DNA from: Anaerolineaceae bacterium
GTDB taxonomy: Bacteria > Chloroflexota > Anaerolineae > Aggregatilineales > Phototrophicaceae
Direction: 5' to 3'
Length of the DNA stretch: 62,642 nucleotides
NCBI GenBank assembly: GCA_016124855.1
Contig: WGMX01000061.1
Location: forward strand, 1-62,642
Every line of letters starts with the position of its first letter. Positions within the stretch are counted from its first letter, which is position 1. The notes below the pieces were generated by a model. It made no database searches. It saw nothing but the letters and a program-made list of their open reading frames with translations, and was not told the DNA's origin. Below, piece after piece: positions 1 through 9,400 of this stretch. Both the position numbers and the translations under genes were made by a program.

Positions 1-96
1 GCAGCCATGAACCTTATGCGCGTAGTGGATTGGTTGTCCGGTAAAGAACGCTCCAGCACCCGTGTTTCAGCTTTTGCGCGACTTGCTATGGCTTAG
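1..96 (+). CDS. C-terminal fragment of an unidentified protein (window edge)
   Basis: An open frame runs in from the window edge and ends at a TAG at 94-96, giving 31 visible residues with a basic, amphipathic character (it contains VVDWLSGKERSS). No family is recognisable from so short a tail. It could also be a chance open frame. The next gene on the same strand starts about 410 bp further on, so it is not clearly in the same operon. Confidence 0.3.
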   Translation, partial: AAMNLMRVVDWLSGKERSSTRVSAFARLAMA

Positions 97-506
97 CTTT
101 TGATTCGCCAACAGCATCTGTCACAGCGTCACAGTTTCAGAAACGCATTTTGCCAATGAAATACAAAAACACACGGGGTATCCAAAATCATTTTCAGAGT
201 GATGAGTTTGTGGTTGTGACACCTGTGACACTTGGGACACTACCTGAGAATAAGTCAGCTTAACCCCGGTTTCCCCGATCACTTTCTCCTCGCACTACCG
301 CCGCGCGGCGATCTTACAGTGCGGGGTTCCCTCCTAACCAGCACCAGCGGCGGTACGCCAGTACCACCGTTCCGGCGGGACTGCCGAACCACCGCTTTCC
401 CGGTGGGATGCTGGTCAGGTTCCTCCCTCTGCACTGTCCCTGCATGTTCGAGCGGTAGCGCTCAATGTGCTGGCGATTTCCAGCGTGTGTTTAGGGAGTG
501 TTCATC
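97..506. other. Gene-free leader region upstream of the sigma-like gene
   Basis: No convincing gene lies here. Open frames crossing it on both strands have no recognisable domains and run into the sigma-like gene out of frame. The first half is AT-balanced. From about 290 it becomes GC-rich and contains several perfect short inverted repeats: GGTAC 352-356 with 361-365, CGGC 373-376 with GCCG 383-386, CCACCG 389-394 with CGGTGG 401-406, and GAGCG 450-454 with CGCTC 459-463. Confidence 0.5.
337..415 (+). ncRNA. Candidate multibranch structured leader RNA
   Basis: ACCAGCA (337-343) can pair perfectly with TGCTGGT (409-415), a 7-bp closing stem. Inside it lie three consecutive hairpins: GGTAC/GTACC with a 4-nt loop, CGGC/GCCG with a 6-nt loop, and CCACCG/CGGTGG with a 6-nt loop. 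A further GAGCG/CGCTC hairpin follows at 450-463. The element sits about 90 nt before the start of the sigma-like gene on the same strand. It lacks the tRNA T-loop sequence and I cannot match it to a named riboswitch. The folding is seen by eye only. Confidence 0.35.
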
Positions 507-1385
507 ATGTCCAACATTGATATTCGTTCCACGATTCGTCCGTTTCCGCGTGTTGCGACCTATCCGACAGGCTGGGCAGGTCAGCGCAACTTTGAGCAGA
601 TTTACGACGATCTGATCCCCAGCTTCAACCGCCTGCTGCGTTACTACCGCAATCACGAACTGGACATCCCGGACTTGATTGCTCACGCTTTCATGCGGCT
701 GTGGTTGGACATCAGCGCCGATACCTCTATGCTGGCGACAATAGACAAGGGCGGAGCGCTCAAGCTGCTGCTGAACCGCACCAATCCGCAGCTTTACCGC
801 AAATTCTACCGCCGGGAGATGTATCTGGAAGACATCGCCATCCGCAGCGGTGATCCTGACGACTTTATCATCGACGGCTTCGATCATTCTCACATCATTG
901 GTCACGCAACCTATGCCGAAGCGATTGAACTCCGCGTTGACATCGAAAAGGTCATCACCGAGATGGCGGAGAAATACATGGACAGTCTGCCGCACCTGGC
1001 AGCGTTGTACTATATCACCACCGAAGTCGGACCGGACGACGCGGCAGCCATCGCCGGACGCAGCGGGACGAAGAAGTGGTGGTGGCTGACGAGCGTAGTC
1101 AAGCCGATGCGTGAGGAGTTGGGTGAGAAACTGGAGCTGTTCCAGCCGAGTAAGGAGACTTGGCGGGATCGGCATCTTGCCGGGGTGGAATCGCCGCTGC
1201 TGCGCCTGGTCGCACGCTACGAAGCGGAAGGCAATCTCCGCATGGCAGTGACGGTGCAGAGTATGGGAGCCTACGAAAGCTGCAAAACGCTGGTTGAGCG
1301 GCTGAGGTTATCGAAATACACCATCCACATGCTGCGGCGAAACGCGCACAAGGAACTGAACAAAGTCTACGGCTGTACCGCATGA
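507..1385 (+). CDS. Sigma-70-like / transcription-factor-like protein
   Basis: A 292-aa protein, starting at the ATG at 507 with AGGGAG about 8 bases upstream; a GTG at 498 would add three residues. The segment around residues 28-55 (DLIAHAFMRLWLDI) resembles sigma-70 region 2 ('DLxQexFxrLW'). A middle segment with PDDAAAIAGRSG and a C-terminal helical segment could be the DNA-binding half. The match is to a general pattern, so a diverged ECF-like sigma or another HTH regulator is possible. The last codons (LRRNAHKELNKV) recur in diverged form after the next gene, which makes the 3' end of this gene a likely insertion point. It ends in a strong hairpin terminator. Confidence 0.5.
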   Translation: MSNIDIRSTIRPFPRVATYPTGWAGQRNFEQIYDDLIPSFNRLLRYYRNHELDIPDLIAHAFMRLWLDISADTSMLATIDKGGALKLLLNRTNPQLYRKFYRREMYLEDIAIRSGDPDDFIIDGFDHSHIIGHATYAEAIELRVDIEKVITEMAEKYMDSLPHLAALYYITTEVGPDDAAAIAGRSGTKKWWWLTSVVKPMREELGEKLELFQPSKETWRDRHLAGVESPLLRLVARYEAEGNLRMAVTVQSMGAYESCKTLVERLRLSKYTIHMLRRNAHKELNKVYGCTA

Positions 1386-1388
1386 GGA

Positions 1389-1439
1389 CAGCCGTTTTTA
1401 TTTCGATGGCTGGTGAGTAATCGCCAGCCATATATTTTT
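1389..1439 (+). terminator. Terminator of the sigma-like gene; copy 1 of a 51-nt direct repeat
   Basis: GGCTGG (1408-1413) pairs with CCAGCC (1424-1429), followed by ATATATTTTT, which gives a rho-independent terminator 23 nt after the stop codon. An upstream CAGCC (1389-1393) can pair with the same GGCTG, so two mutually exclusive hairpins are possible. The same 51 nt recur at 4272-4322 with 46 of 51 positions identical. Confidence 0.75.
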
Positions 1440-1640
1440 GCGAGCCATCCCCAAAGCCAATCGCTCATTTGTATGCTAAACTTCTCTCAATCCCGACAAG
1501 CTGGAGATGCTACGAATATCCATCTCTTCACCAATTGCCCGTGACCGCTCAGAAAGTGAGAGCGGATTTTCTATGGCAAGTTTGAGGGTGTGTGTCGCAA
1601 GCAGGTTTGTGCTGGTTAAAACAATTGACGAGTAAGAATT

Positions 1641-4205
1641 ATGAGTAACGAGCTGCAATCGCTGTCCGTCCTGTTTCAAAACAGGCTATTCAGAATACCA
1701 GATTATCAACGCGGGTATGCCTGGAAGCATGAGCAACTTGCTGACTTCTGGGAAGACTTGTTAAACCTGCACGAGGATAGATATCACTATACAGGTCTAC
1801 TATCCCTAAAAGCGGTTAACCGCAACGACATCAAGACGTGGCAGGGTGACGAGTGGCTTTTGGATATTGGGTTTAAGCCGTTCCACGTTGTAGACGGTCA
1901 GCAACGCTTGACCACGTTCTCGATACTCATGTATGAAATTGTGGCATTTGTCAAAGGGCTACCCGACAATCAGAACAAAACCGACGAGGATGTCTTTCTC
2001 GGCTTTGAGTCGCTTAAGGACATTAAAGCTAAGTATATCCTGCGGAAACGTCCGCCACAGAATCTTGTTACCACCTACCTTTTCGGGTATGAGACGGATA
2101 ATCCAAGCGCGAACTATTTGAAATACAAGGTTTTCAATGAGGCGTTCAGCGGCACAGTGTTTGAAACCTACTATACAAAAAACCTCAAATATGCCAAGTC
2201 ATTCTTTGTCGAGAACCTCACACGGATGTATGAAAGCGATGGCATTGAGATCATCGAGCAGCTTTACAAGAAAATGACGCTTAGGCTGATGTTCAACCTT
2301 CACGAAATCGAGGACGACTACGACGTATTCGTTGCTTTTGAAACGATGAACAATCGCGGAAAACGACTGACGAATCTTGAGCTGCTGAAGAACCGACTGA
2401 TTTACTTAACTACGCTTTTTGACGATGCCCAAATCGACAAAGCTGATAAGGAGCAACTACGCAAGAACATCAATGAGGCATGGAAAGAGGTATATTATCA
2501 GCTTGGGCGCAACCAGAATGCGCCATTATCTGACGATGAATTCCTGCGTGCCCACTGGATAACTTATTTTCGTTATTCCCGCAAGGCTGGTGACGATTAT
2601 ATCCGTTTTCTGCTTGGAAAATTCTCAGCGAAGAACGTGTTTGAGAAACACACCATACCACAAACCGCTGCTGAGGAGTCAGAAATCGTTTCGGATTTCG
2701 AACAGGACGAGGACGAAAATGGAGCAGATACTCAATCCGAAGCCGAGATGGTTCTTACGAGTAAACTCGCGCCGAAAGAAATCAACGATTACGTAAACAG
2801 TTTAAAATCGCTCGCCGAATACTGGTATTACAGTTTCTTTCCTTATGATAGTACATCTACAGCCGATGAAAAAGTCTGGATTGATAAGCTGAATCGAATC
2901 GGTATCGGTTATTTCCGCCCTTTAGTAGTTGCAGCATTAGCTACTGAAAAAACGACGACACCCGCAGAGCGTGTGATCTTGTTTAAGGCTATAGAGCGTT
3001 TTATCTTCGTGTTACTCCGTGTCGGCAGCATTCAGTCGAATTATCAGAGTAGCGTGTATTACAATAAGTCGCGCGAGGTGTTAAGCGGTGATGCATCCCT
3101 TGTTTCGATAGCCAATGAGTTAGATGCTACAGTTGATGCCAATATGATAGGAGCAATTACGAACTTTGTCGTCCGTACTAACAGACGCTTCGACTCCGGT
3201 GAAGGTTTTTACGGTTGGCGTGACTTGCGATACTTCCTCTACGAATACGAGTACGAGAAAGCGGTAAAGAACAATCTCGAAAAAGTAGACTGGAATCTGT
3301 TTACAAGGGTCGAAAAGGACAAGGTGACAATCGAGCATATTCTGCCGCAGACACCGACAAAGTGGTATTGGCGTAATATGTTCAGGGCATTCACTGCTGA
3401 CGAGCTTAAGCAGCTATCTGCCTCACTAGGAAATTTACTTCCGCTGTCACAGAGTATTAACTCTTCGCTTCAAAACGACAGTTTTCCAGATAAAAAGAAC
3501 CCTTCAGGCGGAGGACGACGTGGGTATATTAACGGTTCACATTCAGAGATTGAAGTCGCGCAGAAAACCGAATGGACAGCACAAAGCATTTTAGATCGTG
3601 GAATGCATCTCCTTGAATTTATGGAGAACCGTTGGATGCTTGATTTCCCGGACGATAAAAAATTCGAGTTACTTCATATCCCATTTGTAGGCGATGGTCG
3701 GGATATTCCGCCTGAAATACCCAAAGTCGCGTATGAGCCGGTAACACCTGCACCGGGCACGACAACACGCGAACTTTCTGACCGCCATTATAAGCGGATG
3801 GACTTTTGGAGCAGTTTTGTCGCTTATTGCAAATCTATCGGTCGCGACACTGACATTGCTTCCCGCAAGCCATCTTACGACGATTGGTATGATGTTACAA
3901 TTAGCAACCCTGACTATCACATTTTCTTTCAGTTATACCACCAGAAGGTGCTTCGAATAGGGGTCTACGTTTACCGCCAAGAGGACTTTGCGCGTCTTGA
4001 ATCGGAGAAATCTGAGATTGAAGCCTTGTACGGTTCGTCCCTCGAATGGTACACAAGCAGAGCGAAAAGCGTTGCAAAACGGATTTTGCACTCCATTGAT
4101 GCCGATGTCCATAACCAAGACTTGTACCATAAGCACTTTGATTGGCTAATTGCCCAGTTTGACAGGTTACGATATGCCCTCGAAACAGCGGACAAACAGC
4201 TATAA
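1641..4205 (+). CDS. GmrSD-type DUF262/DUF1524 restriction protein
   Basis: An 854-aa protein. The N-terminus has the DUF262 signature: RIPDYQRGYAW at residues 18-28, an acidic DFWEDL segment at 35-40, and the nucleotide-binding motif DGQQRLTTFSIL from residue 85. DUF1524 with its HNH-type core (TIEHILPQTP) sits near residue 560. The last ~130 residues (RMDFWSSF onward) resemble the DUF4268 tail found on several restriction proteins. Single-chain GmrSD/BrxU-like proteins are NTP-dependent type IV enzymes that cut DNA with modified bases; the modification recognised here is unknown. The start is the ATG at 1641. The gene lies alone on its strand between two copies of the 51-nt terminator repeat, and its stop is 2 nt from the diverged copy of the sigma-like gene 3' end, which suggests cassette insertion. 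Confidence 0.85.
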   Translation: MSNELQSLSVLFQNRLFRIPDYQRGYAWKHEQLADFWEDLLNLHEDRYHYTGLLSLKAVNRNDIKTWQGDEWLLDIGFKPFHVVDGQQRLTTFSILMYEIVAFVKGLPDNQNKTDEDVFLGFESLKDIKAKYILRKRPPQNLVTTYLFGYETDNPSANYLKYKVFNEAFSGTVFETYYTKNLKYAKSFFVENLTRMYESDGIEIIEQLYKKMTLRLMFNLHEIEDDYDVFVAFETMNNRGKRLTNLELLKNRLIYLTTLFDDAQIDKADKEQLRKNINEAWKEVYYQLGRNQNAPLSDDEFLRAHWITYFRYSRKAGDDYIRFLLGKFSAKNVFEKHTIPQTAAEESEIVSDFEQDEDENGADTQSEAEMVLTSKLAPKEINDYVNSLKSLAEYWYYSFFPYDSTSTADEKVWIDKLNRIGIGYFRPLVVAALATEKTTTPAERVILFKAIERFIFVLLRVGSIQSNYQSSVYYNKSREVLSGDASLVSIANELDATVDANMIGAITNFVVRTNRRFDSGEGFYGWRDLRYFLYEYEYEKAVKNNLEKVDWNLFTRVEKDKVTIEHILPQTPTKWYWRNMFRAFTADELKQLSASLGNLLPLSQSINSSLQNDSFPDKKNPSGGGRRGYINGSHSEIEVAQKTEWTAQSILDRGMHLLEFMENRWMLDFPDDKKFELLHIPFVGDGRDIPPEIPKVAYEPVTPAPGTTTRELSDRHYKRMDFWSSFVAYCKSIGRDTDIASRKPSYDDWYDVTISNPDYHIFFQLYHQKVLRIGVYVYRQEDFARLESEKSEIEALYGSSLEWYTSRAKSVAKRILHSIDADVHNQDLYHKHFDWLIAQFDRLRYALETADKQL

Positions 4206-4207
4206 TT

Positions 4208-4322
4208 TTGATAAGGCGAAACACTCATAAGGAGCTAAACAGAATCAACGATATGTCCAGCGTGAAACGGGCAGCCGTTTTTATTTCCCCGGCTGGTGAA
4301 CAATCGCCAGCCATATATTTTT
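4208..4322 (+). pseudogene. Orphan 3' end of a second sigma-like gene, with its terminator
   Basis: Read from 4211, the codons give IRRNTHKELNRI, which matches LRRNAHKELNKV at the end of the protein ending at 1385: eight of twelve residues are identical and the other four are conservative. After a short variable stretch the 51-nt terminator repeat follows (4272-4322) with stem GGCTGG/CCAGCC and ATATATTTTT. Only the tail of the gene is present, starting 2 nt after the stop of the DUF262 gene. Either a second tandem copy was mostly replaced, or the tail is an attachment-like duplication made on insertion. The terminator also lies between convergent genes and ends 4 nt before the stop of the leftward operon. 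Confidence 0.7.
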
Positions 4323-4326
4323 ATGA

Positions 4327-6411
4327 TTAGCTCCTGCACTGCATTTCACTAATTGTCTCAGGCGCAATATCCCGTATGAAACGACAACGACTTTGCTTCG
4401 GATGAAGCAAATACAGCCGTTCTGAGGCCCGCGTCATGCTAACATAAAAGAGCTTTCGTTCTTGAGCTAAATCAGCGTCTTCGGTCTCACGCGAAGTGAT
4501 GTATGGGATTGTGCCTTCACGCAAGTCAATCAGGAATACCACAGGGAATTCCAGTCCTTTTGCTGAATGCATCGTTAACAACTTAACTTGGTTTTCTAAT
4601 ATCTCGAATTGCTCGTCTCGAAAATGAACCCAGGGGATATTCTCCTTGGAAAGTAGTTTTCTAAGAGCAGAAAGTGATAAGTCATCATTCCGTGCCAAAA
4701 TTGCAATATCACCTGGACGGTATTTTTCGCTCTGACATAACTTGATGATTGTATGAACAACGAACAGCATGGCTTCGTTGTTTTCCCCGTATTGTGCTAT
4801 AACTGGTTTTGGACCCAAACGATATGTGCTAGTTGGCGGGATATATTCGTTTTCCAGCTTAAGATCTCCGCATCCATCCAAGATATGGCGTGCCGCTTCA
4901 AGAATTTGATGGGTATTGCGAAAATTCTTCGCTAAAGTACGTGTTCGACTTCCACGAACGTTAATACCCCCTTCTTTCCACGATATGCCCCGATAGTAAA
5001 TACTCTGTGCAGGATCAGCCAGCAAAGTCAGACTGCGTGACTCTTCAAAATCAGGAAGCAACTTTGATACCAAACGCAAATAGACGGGAGGCAAATCTTG
5101 TGCTTCATCTATAACAACCACATCATATTGCGTCAGTGGTTTGCATGACTGAAGCACCAAACGAGGCAAATCTGCAAAATCAGCCAGATTATGTTCATCA
5201 AGAAGTTGCTGATATCCTTCGTAGATACGCCAGACAATAGGGCGATGGTGTTCACGATCCAAGCCAGTATCACGTCCAATACGATTGACCAGTTGATAAT
5301 CCTGTAAGGTTTCTAGACCTCGGGCACGGATTACCTCATCAATTTCACTGATAAAAAAACCCAATGGTCGCGCACTCACCGCTGTATCATCTGGGAATTC
5401 TAATGCGACTTCCTGCTGTACTTGTTGGATAAATGCATTTCGTTGATCCCGTGAAGTTATCGTGAATGTGCGGTAGCGGCGCAACTGCTGCATCATCCAA
5501 TGGCTAAAAGTATCAATTACGATTCCATGAGGCAACTCGCCATACAATTCCACATACAATTGCTTGAGCGCCTTTGCCAGTGTATTAGTGTACGTGAGTA
5601 GCAGGATAGAGGTACTTTCACCAAATATACGACGCTGTTGTTCAATTACCCCCGCAAGATAGTGTGCGCGATACAGACCAATGGTGGTTTTTCCTGATCC
5701 CGCGACACCTTTAATTAAGATTGGACCCGACGCGCTGACTCGTACAAGTGCTATTTGCTCATCAGTCAGATTGAGTAACAGGCGCTTAATCTTGCCTTCG
5801 CAATAGCCTTCGAGTTGATCGACTGTGGTGCGATAGAGCAATTGTTTTGTGTCTAAAAATCTGTCTGCTGTCCAGTCTGCGCCCTTCAAAAGAATATCAT
5901 AGAGGGTGTACTGAACATTCTCTGGGATGGTCAAATCCCAGATTGCTTCGGGATCATTGAGCGTTCGTACTGCATCCAGATATTCATCTGGTACACCGAA
6001 CAACCGCAGGTGGTTGTTGGGAAAATGCTTAAACGGTTGTGGCTTATCCAAGTCGTTGCGCCAGTCCAAAATCGACTCAAGAGACGGTGCGATCTCAGTT
6101 TGGAGAGCCTCCCACTCTGTTTGCTCCACCCCGGGAAGGGTATTGAATGCGTCGACAAAATCATGTTTACCCACACGCCATAATCCAATACTTCCCTGAC
6201 CTAGCCATTCCCAAAGTATTCGATAGCTTTCATTGATTCGTGATCGAAAAATGGCTCGGTCTGTAACTGTGATATGTTTATGGGTATGCAAGCCCGGATG
6301 TTGTGGATATTCTTCGATCCGTTTTATAGTTTCTGGCACTCTTTCACGAATGGCTTTATCAAGCCCATCCAGATCCTCGCGGAATTGTTCGGTTACAAGT
6401 ACGGTATACAT
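4327..6411 (-). CDS. RelE-like domain fused to a UvrD-type SF1 helicase
   Basis: A 694-aa protein, last gene of the leftward operon. Residues 1-90 look like a RelE/ParE fold: FREDLDGLDKAIRERV, then FRSRINESYRILWEW and WRVGKHDFVDAF, matching the 'yRiRigdYRvly...VghR' pattern. From about residue 217 follows an SF1 helicase: Q-motif LTDEQ, Walker A GVAGSGKTT near 234-242, Walker B VVIDEAQDLPP, a motif III region LLADPAQSIYYRG, and the C-terminal TMHSAKGLEFPVVF and VSMTRASERLYLL. Known UvrD/PcrA-like enzymes unwind DNA 3' to 5'. The RelE-like part may be a nuclease or only a nucleic-acid clamp; I cannot verify catalytic residues. It starts 18 nt after the 1887-aa helicase gene, so the two are probably co-transcribed. 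Confidence 0.85.
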   Translation of the reverse strand: MYTVLVTEQFREDLDGLDKAIRERVPETIKRIEEYPQHPGLHTHKHITVTDRAIFRSRINESYRILWEWLGQGSIGLWRVGKHDFVDAFNTLPGVEQTEWEALQTEIAPSLESILDWRNDLDKPQPFKHFPNNHLRLFGVPDEYLDAVRTLNDPEAIWDLTIPENVQYTLYDILLKGADWTADRFLDTKQLLYRTTVDQLEGYCEGKIKRLLLNLTDEQIALVRVSASGPILIKGVAGSGKTTIGLYRAHYLAGVIEQQRRIFGESTSILLLTYTNTLAKALKQLYVELYGELPHGIVIDTFSHWMMQQLRRYRTFTITSRDQRNAFIQQVQQEVALEFPDDTAVSARPLGFFISEIDEVIRARGLETLQDYQLVNRIGRDTGLDREHHRPIVWRIYEGYQQLLDEHNLADFADLPRLVLQSCKPLTQYDVVVIDEAQDLPPVYLRLVSKLLPDFEESRSLTLLADPAQSIYYRGISWKEGGINVRGSRTRTLAKNFRNTHQILEAARHILDGCGDLKLENEYIPPTSTYRLGPKPVIAQYGENNEAMLFVVHTIIKLCQSEKYRPGDIAILARNDDLSLSALRKLLSKENIPWVHFRDEQFEILENQVKLLTMHSAKGLEFPVVFLIDLREGTIPYITSRETEDADLAQERKLFYVSMTRASERLYLLHPKQSRCRFIRDIAPETISEMQCRS

Positions 6412-6429
6412 GCAAACACTGCCATTGTC

Positions 6430-9400
6430 TCAAACATAATCAGACGGACGACGAACAGCCCTAAAAGGATTCATACGTACAATTTCATGGTTTGGGTACT
6501 GTTGGCGAACCTGCTCAAATGCGGCGAGATATACAGGGTGTTCATCACTCCAAAGCGGGTGGGTTTCAATCAACACTTTATTGCGGTTAGGTAGATCCCG
6601 AATAAACACACGTAGATCGCTGAGTGTCTCACGAGAACTGAAGTGAAGTTTTTTCATCGCCGCCGGGATTGCATCTCGTAGAGTAGACTGCCAGGGATTC
6701 TGATAATTTTCCCATTTGGTGATTAAATCAATGTGTATTTCACCGGAAGCTATACGCGCCATGTCAAGCGCCAAACGCCAATCCAATAAGCCATGATATG
6801 GCATGTTGTTATAGTCACGGAGACATTTATTGCAGGATGTATCACATCCTGAATGTGATTCTTGCAACCATTTGGCTGCAATACTTTCGCCTCCATTAGG
6901 CATTGAATTAGGATCAGCATGTTCAAGTAGCACAGAGAACACTTCTGGCTGTCCTAAGAATTCACAATATCCGGCACCATTTTCGAGTTTGTCGCAAAGA
7001 AATGCTTCTGCGAATGGACTACCATCGCTCTGGTAAGTACGTGTCCCCGACTGAAGTTCTTCAGGATCAATGTCAAGATGTGCGCTGGCAATGGTTCGAA
7101 GCCAAAATGCAAATGAAAACCATGCTGCACGCCCTTCGAGGGTAGTCGGTTCGGCAAAAACACCATCAGGCCACTCTGAAATACCCGCCAGTAAAACATC
7201 GGTTTTACGGCGTGCCATAAGGGCTACACGATATCCGTCGCCGGATTTTTCAATTTGAACACGACGAGCGTTAGAAGCATCAGTTGTGTAAGCACCTTTG
7301 CCAAAGGGTACGAATTCTTTTATCCCACGTTTGATTCGTGCGTCATAGAAAATGAAGCCCCCTTTCCCGCCACTGTCATTGATCGAAATAACATAATCAG
7401 AAGTAGAGTTAATACGTGCGTTCTTGACCAGTAAGTCATTACCGCTACGTTGAAAGGCAAGCGAAGGGTGTGTTGAGCGAGGTTGCCACTCAAATTGCCC
7501 CTCATAATCCTGCGGGTCCTGGTCAGTGAAGAAGTGACGAGGTTCGCGTGCATCGACAATTCGGAGGGTGTTTTTTCCGCAAACGTCGCATTTTTCCATT
7601 TCTTGGAATGGATCTGTTTCACGAAAAGTAGGTGTAAAGGCTGTTTGCGGAATAACAGCGTGACAGTTGGAACATAATCCTATTTTGCTGTAAGGCTCAT
7701 TTAATGGTGGATGAATACCAGGGCGAGTGCTTACATCAATACCTTGCGGAATAAGGTCGGCAAGACCCAGCGAGGTGTGAACAGCTTTATCCTTGACCGT
7801 CTGCGATCCAGGAGCGAATTGGCTTATAGCGATATCAATGTCTCTATCCACACTACTCCCTTCTCGCAAGCGATACGCACTGAGCGGCCATTCTGTGTAT
7901 AAAACACGGACGCGAGTCGGAAAACCGAACATTGGAAGTAAACCTGCATTGGCGAGACGTTCACTAAGAGCATCCTGTGTAAAAATTGGATCAGATGCAA
8001 CATAATCAATCTCCGATATGAAGTCATCACATAGGTAGTTATATAGCTCATTTTCTACCTGTGGGTCATTCTGCCAGATAGTTCTTACACTCAAAGAATG
8101 AATTATGTTGCGAATGGTCATTTCATTTTCGTCGGCTTCGAGCCACTCTAAAACCTGTGGACGGTAGACCGGTTCCCAATGTGTTGCTTCTCCGAACTCC
8201 CCATGTACATTGTCAGAACGAGATTCGCCCATATCAAAATCGGCAAAAGAGCAGCGTAAAACCTCTTTACGCAATACACGCATAAAAATCGCTTCGCTAT
8301 TCATGTCAACATATGGTGGTGGCGGCGCATCTCCCGTCATACTTTCTGGTCGATAATAATAGTAATCGTCATGGCTACGTCCTCGACAAAACGTCACCGC
8401 CAAGGATACGCCCGCATTGCGACGCCCAGCACGTCCTACACGTTGCTGGTAATTGAATCGTCGTGGCGGCATATTCGCCATTTGCACCGCAAGCAGGCTG
8501 CCAATATCAACACCTGCTTCCATAGTCGTCGTCACACTTAGAAGGTCAATACCCTTAACCCTCGAAATTTCATCCCCAATAAAGATTTCTTGAAAATGAC
8601 GTTGCCTATCTGGACGATCATTCTTGTCAGTTTGACCGGTAAGCTCTTCTGCGTTCATCCTGAAAGGATCACCCGATTCACTGGATAGATAAGTGTAGTA
8701 ATCGTAATCGGGACGAGTTTCATCTTCAGTCAGGTTTACGCAGCAATCTGGGCAGACACCTAATCCCTCTTGAAGATAAAACGCATTGCATTTAGGGCAG
8801 CGGAAGCCATCACGCTGACCGCGCATGTTCAGGGGGGCAGGCGGTACGATATAAAGTTGTCGTGGATCAAGGGATAAGCCACTACGTCCAGTGACAGCAA
8901 CTTGATTAGTCAATAGTTCTCGTTGAATATCCGATGCTTCGATATGTATATGTTTCAGGAAATCATTTACAGGCTTAGGCATATTGTCCCGATCTCCAGG
9001 GACAAAATGATCTGCATAACTATGGCGGCGGCGCGAACCAAGTTGACGGATAACAAGATTAGTTGCCAATCGAATGCGATCATCTTGGCGGCGAGACGAC
9101 GAGTAAGTCACCCAACCTTGCCCTAAACCTTCTAGGGATCGTGCCATATGAGGGAATAGTGCATACATCACCTCTCCCATGAGTGCGACATGAATTTTCT
9201 CAATGAAACGCTCTTGGGCAGGCAAAAGGGGAACTTTGTTGATAACGGGATCATTGTCCCACTGATAGCAGTCATACCAGGGGTATTCGCGCTCGTCGAA
9301 ATAACGCAAAACGTCATGCGTTGTTCCACCCGGATTGATACCTAACCTTAGCAATTGGCGCTCAATAATACTAATGAGACGCGGAAGGGAGGTTGCCCCA

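Noticed and set aside
337..415. A tRNA gene
   Set aside because: The 7-bp closing stem and three arms recall a cloverleaf, but there is no GGTTCGAATCC-type T-arm, no sensible anticodon arm and no D-loop G's.
232..615. Open frame of 127 codons on the plus strand
   Set aside because: It runs through the hairpin-rich leader into the sigma-like gene in a different frame, has no domain, and its composition follows the GC-rich repeats.
462..1175. Long minus-strand open frame over the sigma-like gene
   Set aside because: It is the antisense shadow of a GC-rich coding gene and shows no protein pattern; the plus-strand frame has the terminator and sigma-like segments.
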